Shown here in pieces: positions 59,162-64,000 of a DNA stretch of 64,000 bases (position 1 is its first letter; every line of letters begins with the position of its first letter). Position numbers and translations under genes: made by a program. The notes below the pieces were generated by a model that searched no databases, was not told the origin of the DNA, and saw only the letters and a list, made by a program, of their open reading frames with translations. The DNA is from Ligustrum vulgare (taxonomy: Eukaryota > Streptophyta > Magnoliopsida > Lamiales > Oleaceae), in the NCBI GenBank assembly GCA_963555705.1, contig OY743187.1, positions 9,686,133 to 9,750,132 on the forward strand, given 5' to 3'.

Positions 59162-59833
59162 TGTTGAATCCAAGCCCAAAGAAATGTACAGTAATCCACC
59201 AGTAAGGGCCCAATAGAGGCCCAATGGATCTTGACCCACGGATAAAGGCCTAAAAGTATCACCTGGGACGAATGCCGAGGTGGTACGTCAAGCAAACATC
59301 TTTAGCCGACCTGGTTAACGCCTAGCCGATGTGCTTTATACTCAGCCGGGGCGCTTTACGGCGTTGACCAGAAGAGAGATGGAGTTAGTGATGGGACACT
59401 GCCTTTACCAAGACGTGACAGGCGCCCATCCCCTACGAAATGTAGCAATGATTACGGTTGAAAAGCAAGGTTGTCACCTCCATGAGCTAGGGTGATGACA
59501 AGTGTAAAGTATGCCACGTGTCGTGATTCGAGACAAGAAGTTCCTCTATAAATGAAGCACAATTGTCTCCAAGTTAGGGGTTAGCAATTTCTCACTCTTA
59601 ACAATATACTTCTCTCACTCCCTTTTCTCTCTTTTACACACTTATATTTCCCGCACCCAATAGATATATTCGCCTAAAATGAGTACTGACTTAAGCATCG
59701 GAGTGCAAACGGGAGCCACCTCGGCCCCCTTTGCAAGCTGATTGTTTGTCCTAGAGCGCAGGAGATCCACGTGTTCAAGAGGGAGGAGCTGAGACGTGTT
59801 GGTCCAAGGTCCAGCCGAATTTTATGGTCAACA
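59162..59833 (+). mobile_element. Solo LTR (gypsy-like) inside the copia-3 3' LTR
   Basis: Flanked by GTGCT on both sides (59157-59161 and 59834-59838). It begins TGTTGAATCCAAGCCC and ends TTATGGTCAACA, an inverted TGTTGA/TCAACA pair. It has a promoter-like CTCTATAAATG (59545-59555) and a U5-like part with GAGTACTGACTTAAGCATCG, typical of some plant gypsy LTRs. GC content is higher than the surroundings. No genes. Confidence 0.75.
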
Positions 59834-60034
59834 GTGCTATCTTAAAGTTTTAGTCAATAAAGTGATCTACTAAAGATTATTCATGACTAATGGGTATTAA
59901 GTGTTATGAGATTAAAGTTTATAGACGGATACAATGTTTTAAATTGATGAGTGGCCAATTTAATAACATTGAAACACGATAACTGCCCTGCAGTTATTTA
60001 TACAGATCATAATCCCCAATTGAGCGTGGCTTTT

Positions 60035-60290
60035 TGATAAGTATATTTTATACACTTATTTATCTGTCAAAATTACGATATTATTTTATTTTTCTCGAAT
60101 AAATTCTACTTAGTTTGTATTTATTTACATTATTTCATGTTTTTATCCCAAAATCAAGAAAATGAGGAATTTAAGTAATTATTCAACAATTGGATGGAAA
60201 AACTCAATTCAAGATGCAGTTGATGATAAAACGAAGACAAAGGGTCAAAATGAATTATTTGACAAAGATGAGGCTTTAATAGTAAAACCT
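60035..60290 (+). mobile_element. Start of another LTR-like sequence cutting the copia-3 3' LTR
   Basis: The copia-3 LTR stops after GGCTTTT; the other copy continues CATAATTCTC. The new sequence begins TGATAAGTATATTTTATACA, the usual opening of Athila/Tat-type gypsy LTRs, and includes TTGGATGGAAAAACTC. Its right boundary merges into the AT-rich repeat, and a second LTR was not found. Confidence 0.4.
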
Positions 60291-61190
60291 AGGGTTAAGT
60301 ACACAAATACAAATCTTGAAGGGGCTTAATTTTTAATATCAGACATTCTGAAAGTTATTTTAAGAATGTAAAATATATTACCAAAATCAGGTAATCAGGA
60401 AAATCATATTGACTGTTTGTAATTAATTACAATTGTAACATAATTTCAAATATGTGATCAATTACAAATGTAACTAACTAATTATTTACAATTAAGTTGC
60501 AATTCATAAAACATGACATATTTTCTTGTTAAAAATAATTGAATTAGTTACATTCACCTTAATTACAACTTAATTACATTTGGTTATTAGTTACAATTTA
60601 GAATTAATTACAATTGTAATTTTATTTCAATTTTACTATTAAATACAATTGTAACCACCACCACCACCTAAAACAATCACCACTAACTACCAACGATAAC
60701 CACCGTCGAAAATAAAATTGTAACTTTATTTCAAATTTGTAATTAGTTACAATTATAATTTTAACTACAACTGCAATTAATCAGATTTTGTAGGCAAATC
60801 ATATTGACTGTCTGTAATTAATTACAATTATACCTTAATTTCAATTTTGTGATCAATTACAAGTGTAACTAACTAATTAATTACAATTAAGTTGCAATTC
60901 ATAAAACATGACATATTTTCTTGTTAAAAATAATTGAATTAGTTACATTCACCTTAATTATAAATTAATTACATTTGGTTATCAATTACAATTTAAATTA
61001 ATTACAATTGTAATTTTATTTTAATTTTTCTATTAAATACAATTATAACCACTACCACCACCTAAAACAATCACCACCAACTACCACCAATAACCACCGT
61101 CGAAAATACAATTGTAACTTTATTTCAAATTTGTAATTAGTTACAATTGTAATTTTAACTACAATTGTAATTAATCAGATTTTGTAATTA
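60290..61190 (+). repeat. Composite AT-rich repeat (copy 2) with two 395-bp tandem units
   Basis: A leader of about 110 bp (60290-60400, with GGGTTAAGTACACAAATAC and CCAAAATCAGGT) precedes two tandem units starting ATCATATTGACTG at 60403 and 60798, spaced 395 bp. Each unit is full of TTACAATTGTAATTA palindromes and includes a CCACCACC-rich segment ending ACCACCGTCGAAAAT. The units are highly similar by eye. Non-coding. Confidence 0.75.
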
Positions 61191-62280
61191 ATTACAATTG
61201 TAATTTTCTTTCAATGTTTCGATTAATTACAATTGTAACTAATAAAATTGTAAAACATGATAGATCTTTTTGTTGAAATTAATTGAATTATTTACAAGAT
61301 TTAATTAGTTACATTCACCTTAATTACAACTGCAATTATAACTTAATTATATTTTGTTATCAGTTTATAATTAATTACAATTGTAACTTTATTTCAATTT
61401 TGTAATTAATTGCAATTGTAACTTATGAATTAATAAAACATTAGTGTAATTTGTAATTAGTTACATTAGTGTAATTTGTAATTAGCCACCACTACAACCA
61501 CCGTTGAAAATAAAATTGTAATTTTATTTTAGTTTTGTAATTAATTACAATTATAAATTTATGTCAATTTGTAATTAGTTACAATTGAAATTTTAATTAC
61601 AATTTTAACCAATCACCACCAGCACCACCACCGATCACCTCCAACAATAATCATCTAAAATCATCACCACTAACCATCACTACTAATATTAAACCACCCT
61701 AAGCCCTGCAGTTCTAGAATTACCTCACAAAAGATTCCCTTTCGCTTCATAGATTGTTCAGATATCCATTACTACTCAATAATTAGTGGCCCCCATAGTA
61801 GGAAGTCCTAATTTTTGAACCAATTCCAACGTGATGGAACTGTGGGTCGCCCTGTGGTATCCATCATTCCATGTATAACTAGACTTATATATATATATGC
61901 AGAGAAGCACCGTCCAAACCAGGCTGTAGAAAAAGAAAATCGTGTGAGGCTAGAGGTAGAGAAGCACCGTCCAAAAAGGACTAAGACCGAAGGCAGAAGC
62001 CAAACCAAGAAATTGACACAAACTCAGGTGGAAGAGAGAGGAGATCAAAGCAGCTCGACTAAAACAAGTCTAAAACCATCGGGAAACCATATTTGATGAG
62101 CTCTTCATTCCTGTACTTGTCAAGGCCCATAAATATCGTTAAGTCTCCGGCTTTAGGTCGAACCTTGAAGTAGAAAACCATTGCTTCAATTTCTCTCGAG
62201 TGTTTCGAAAGTTTTTCCCAAACTTTTGATTTATAATTACCTGGTTTAATAAAATAGTTTCTAATAACCTGATTATAAAA
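61191..62280. other. AT-rich repeat continuation and a mixed unique segment
   Basis: Up to about 61660 the same palindromic words continue in shorter, irregular units. At 61660-62230 the sequence is less AT-rich. An open frame at 61815-62096 contains a duplicated AGAAGCACCGTCCAAA word and basic, low-complexity residues. I see no recognisable gene there. Confidence 0.5.
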
Positions 62281-63460
62281 ATTTTAAGGGTTAAGTAAAC
62301 AAATGCAAAACTTAAATGGCCTATATTTTAAGTATCAGGTATTTTAAAATATATTTTAACAAAACAAAACATATTCTCAAAATCAGGTATTTTTCATGGA
62401 GCTATAGAAATACAATTTATAATTAATTACAATTATAACTTAATTTCAATTTTGTGATCATTTACAAATATAATTAATTAATTACTATTGTATTTAGTTG
62501 TATATTAAAAGTCACTAGAAATTTCATTTTTTTTTAATAAAAACTAATTGAATTAGTTGTAAATTGTAATGAATTACAGTTTGTAATTAATTACAATTGT
62601 AACTTTAATTTTAATTTTGCATTTAATTACAATTGAAACTAATGAATTTGCGAAATATGATAGATGTAAATGTTAAAATTAAATGAATTAATTAGAAATT
62701 GTAATTAATTACAATTGTAACTTAATTTCAATTTTGTATTCAATAAGAACGTATCATTTACAAATATAACTAATTAATTACTATTTTATTTAGTTATATA
62801 TTACAAGTCACTAGAAATTTCATTTTTTTAATAAAAATTAATTGAATTAGTTGCAAATTGTAATGAATTACAGTTTTTAATTAATTACAAATATTGTAAC
62901 TTTAATTTTAATTTTGCATTTAATTACAATTGAAACTAATGAATTTACGAAATATGATAGATGTAATTGTTAAAATTAAATGAATTAATTAGAAATTGTT
63001 ATTAATTACAATTGTAACTTAATTTCAATTTTGTATTCAATAAAAATGTATCATTTACAAATATAACTAATTAATTACAATTGCATTTAGTAGTTTATTA
63101 TAAGTCACTAGAAATTTCATTTTTGTTTTATAAAGGCTAATTGAATTAGTTACAAATTGTAATGAATTACAGTTTGTAATTAATTACAATTGTAAATTTA
63201 ATTTTAATTTTGTATCTAATTATAATTGAAACTAATGAATTTGCAAAATATGATAGATGTAATTGTTAAAATTAAATGAATTAATTAGAAATTGTAATTA
63301 ATTGCAATTGTAACTTAATTTCAATTTTGTATTCAATAAAAATGTAACTAATTAATTACTATTGTAACTTAATTGTATATTATCATGTCACTCAAATTTT
63401 CATTTTTTTCTTTTAAAATTAATTTTAGTTACAAATTGTAATGAATTACAGTTTATAATT
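62280..63460 (+). repeat. Composite AT-rich repeat (copy 3) with 297-bp tandem units
   Basis: The leader (62280-62395) again contains GGGTTAAGTAAACAAATGC and TCAAAATCAGGTATT, as before copy 2. It is followed by tandem units in which AGTCACTAGAAATTTCATTT recurs at about 62510, 62806 and 63103, with a diverged form at 63386: a period near 297 bp, about 3.5 units. Palindromic TTAATTACAATTGTAACTT words dominate. Similar DNA continues to about 63660. Confidence 0.75.
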
Positions 63461-63686
63461 AATTACAATTTTAATTTTATGTCAATTTTACAATTAATTA
63501 CAATTGTAACTAATTAAATTGTAAAACATCATAGATTTTGTCTAAAATTAATTACATTCACCTTAATTATTATAATTGTAATTGCAACTTAATTACATTT
63601 AATAATCAATTATAATTTATAATTAATTACAATTGTAATTTGTAATTAATTACAATTGTAGACTGCTTAGATCAAGTTCCACCGCC

Positions 63687-64000
63687 TTAAAGAAGATCAC
63701 AGTAGTCATCAATTTTTAAGTTAAGATCAAAACTGACATCCATGGTCACTGATTCAATGGTTTTGTTACTGGTAAACCCAGTGAAATGAGCATTCCTATG
63801 ACCACCCAAAGCTTGGCCAAATGAAAAGATCCTCAAGCATATTGGACACTGAAAACTTATAGTAACATTGCAATCGATCTTGGAATAATTAGCTTTTCTA
63901 ACGTTCTTCAGGGGGAAAGCAGCAAGGGTGACTGGGGTTACAACGCAACTGTGTATACTTTGGATTTTACTGGCATACACACTGAGGATGGGGGCAAATT
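63687..64000 (-). CDS. C2H2 (QALGGH-type) zinc-finger protein, C-terminal part; runs off the window
   Basis: The minus-strand frame enters at the right edge and ends with TAA at 63687, so the 5' part is outside. It encodes one plant-type finger, FQCPICLRIFSFGQALGGHR then NAHF. The two Cys are in CPIC and the two His in QALGGHRNAH, with the QALGGH DNA-contact motif found only in plants. Near the C-terminus FDLNLKI is an EAR-type (DLN) repression motif, the arrangement seen in ZAT-like repressors. The likely role is a nuclear DNA-binding repressor; the target is unknown. The GTG at 63980 is not the start, since the frame is open beyond it. Whether other fingers lie upstream cannot be seen. Confidence 0.75.
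   Translation of the reverse strand, partial: FAPILSVYASKIQSIHSCVVTPVTLAAFPLKNVRKANYSKIDCNVTISFQCPICLRIFSFGQALGGHRNAHFTGFTSNKTIESVTMDVSFDLNLKIDDYCDLL

Larger units (their letters stand above)
48770..60034 (+). mobile_element. copia-3: Ty1/copia retrotransposon with three nested solo LTRs
   Basis: The 5' LTR (48770-50674) and 3' LTR (59104-60034, truncated) share the start TRTTGGATAAAATTCAACTT and, further on, ATCTTAAAGTTTTAGTCAAT. Each is interrupted by a different solo LTR at the same GTGCT. Primer site TGGTATCAAAGCC is at 50677-50689. A purine tract (GTGGGAGAT) precedes 59104. Gag, protease, integrase, reverse transcriptase and RNase H are recognisable but broken, and reverse transcriptase is split by a solo gypsy LTR at 54695-57208. 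The 3' LTR is cut at 60034, where a new LTR-like sequence begins. Confidence 0.88.

Noticed and set aside
1..64000. Endogenous viral insert (pararetrovirus or other)
   Set aside because: No virus-type coat, movement or pararetroviral polymerase motifs seen; all reverse-transcriptase traces have copia signatures with LTRs.

Overview
This window is nuclear DNA from a flowering plant, most likely a eudicot. It has intron-bearing plant genes (a gamma-tubulin complex GCP3 gene, a MUSE1/2-type RING gene, a defensin-like peptide gene), a plant QALGGH zinc finger, a cytosolic-type tRNA-Ala, and very AT-rich intergenic DNA filled with nested plant transposons. I cannot name the species. All calls come from reading the sequence by eye; no search was run.

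Layout: a Cassandra TRIM element with 5S rRNA-like LTRs (64-765), a Helitron 3' end (to 863) and an AT-rich repeat (890-1340) precede a two-exon defensin-like gene (1471-1823). From 3065 to 21035 lies a three-layer nest. An old gypsy (Tekay/Del-like) LTR is split by a decayed Ty1/copia element (copia-1, 3889-19942), which is itself split by a young minus-strand gag-protease-only LTR element (10359-17994) with nearly identical LTRs and a perfect TGTGG target duplication.

The gene-bearing stretch is 23038-29550: GCP3 on the plus strand and the RING gene on the minus strand. From 30263 to about 34435 are two Helitron relics with recognisable 3' hairpins, one interrupted by a small DNA transposon. 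At 38326-39910 is a MULE-like element with roughly 300-bp inverted ends that has captured part of a DRT111/RSN2-type splicing-factor gene. Next comes a possible small gene hit by a Tork-like copia element (copia-2, 40307-46734, perfect GGTTC duplication), then tRNA-Ala(UGC) at 47206-47278 and a broken germin-like gene at about 47800-48472.

The right third is a third copia element (copia-3, 48770-60034). Each of its LTRs carries a different solo LTR at the same GTGCT site, and its pol is split by a 2.5-kb gypsy solo LTR. After this come 3.5 kb of tandem repeats rich in TTACAATTGTAATTA palindromes. The minus-strand end of a C2H2 zinc-finger gene runs off the right edge.

The host genes appear to be independent of one another: microtubule nucleation (GCP3), ubiquitin ligation (RING), a secreted Cys-rich peptide, translation (tRNA-Ala) and probable transcriptional repression (zinc finger with DLNL motif). 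Most of the remaining DNA is transposon sequence in several age layers.
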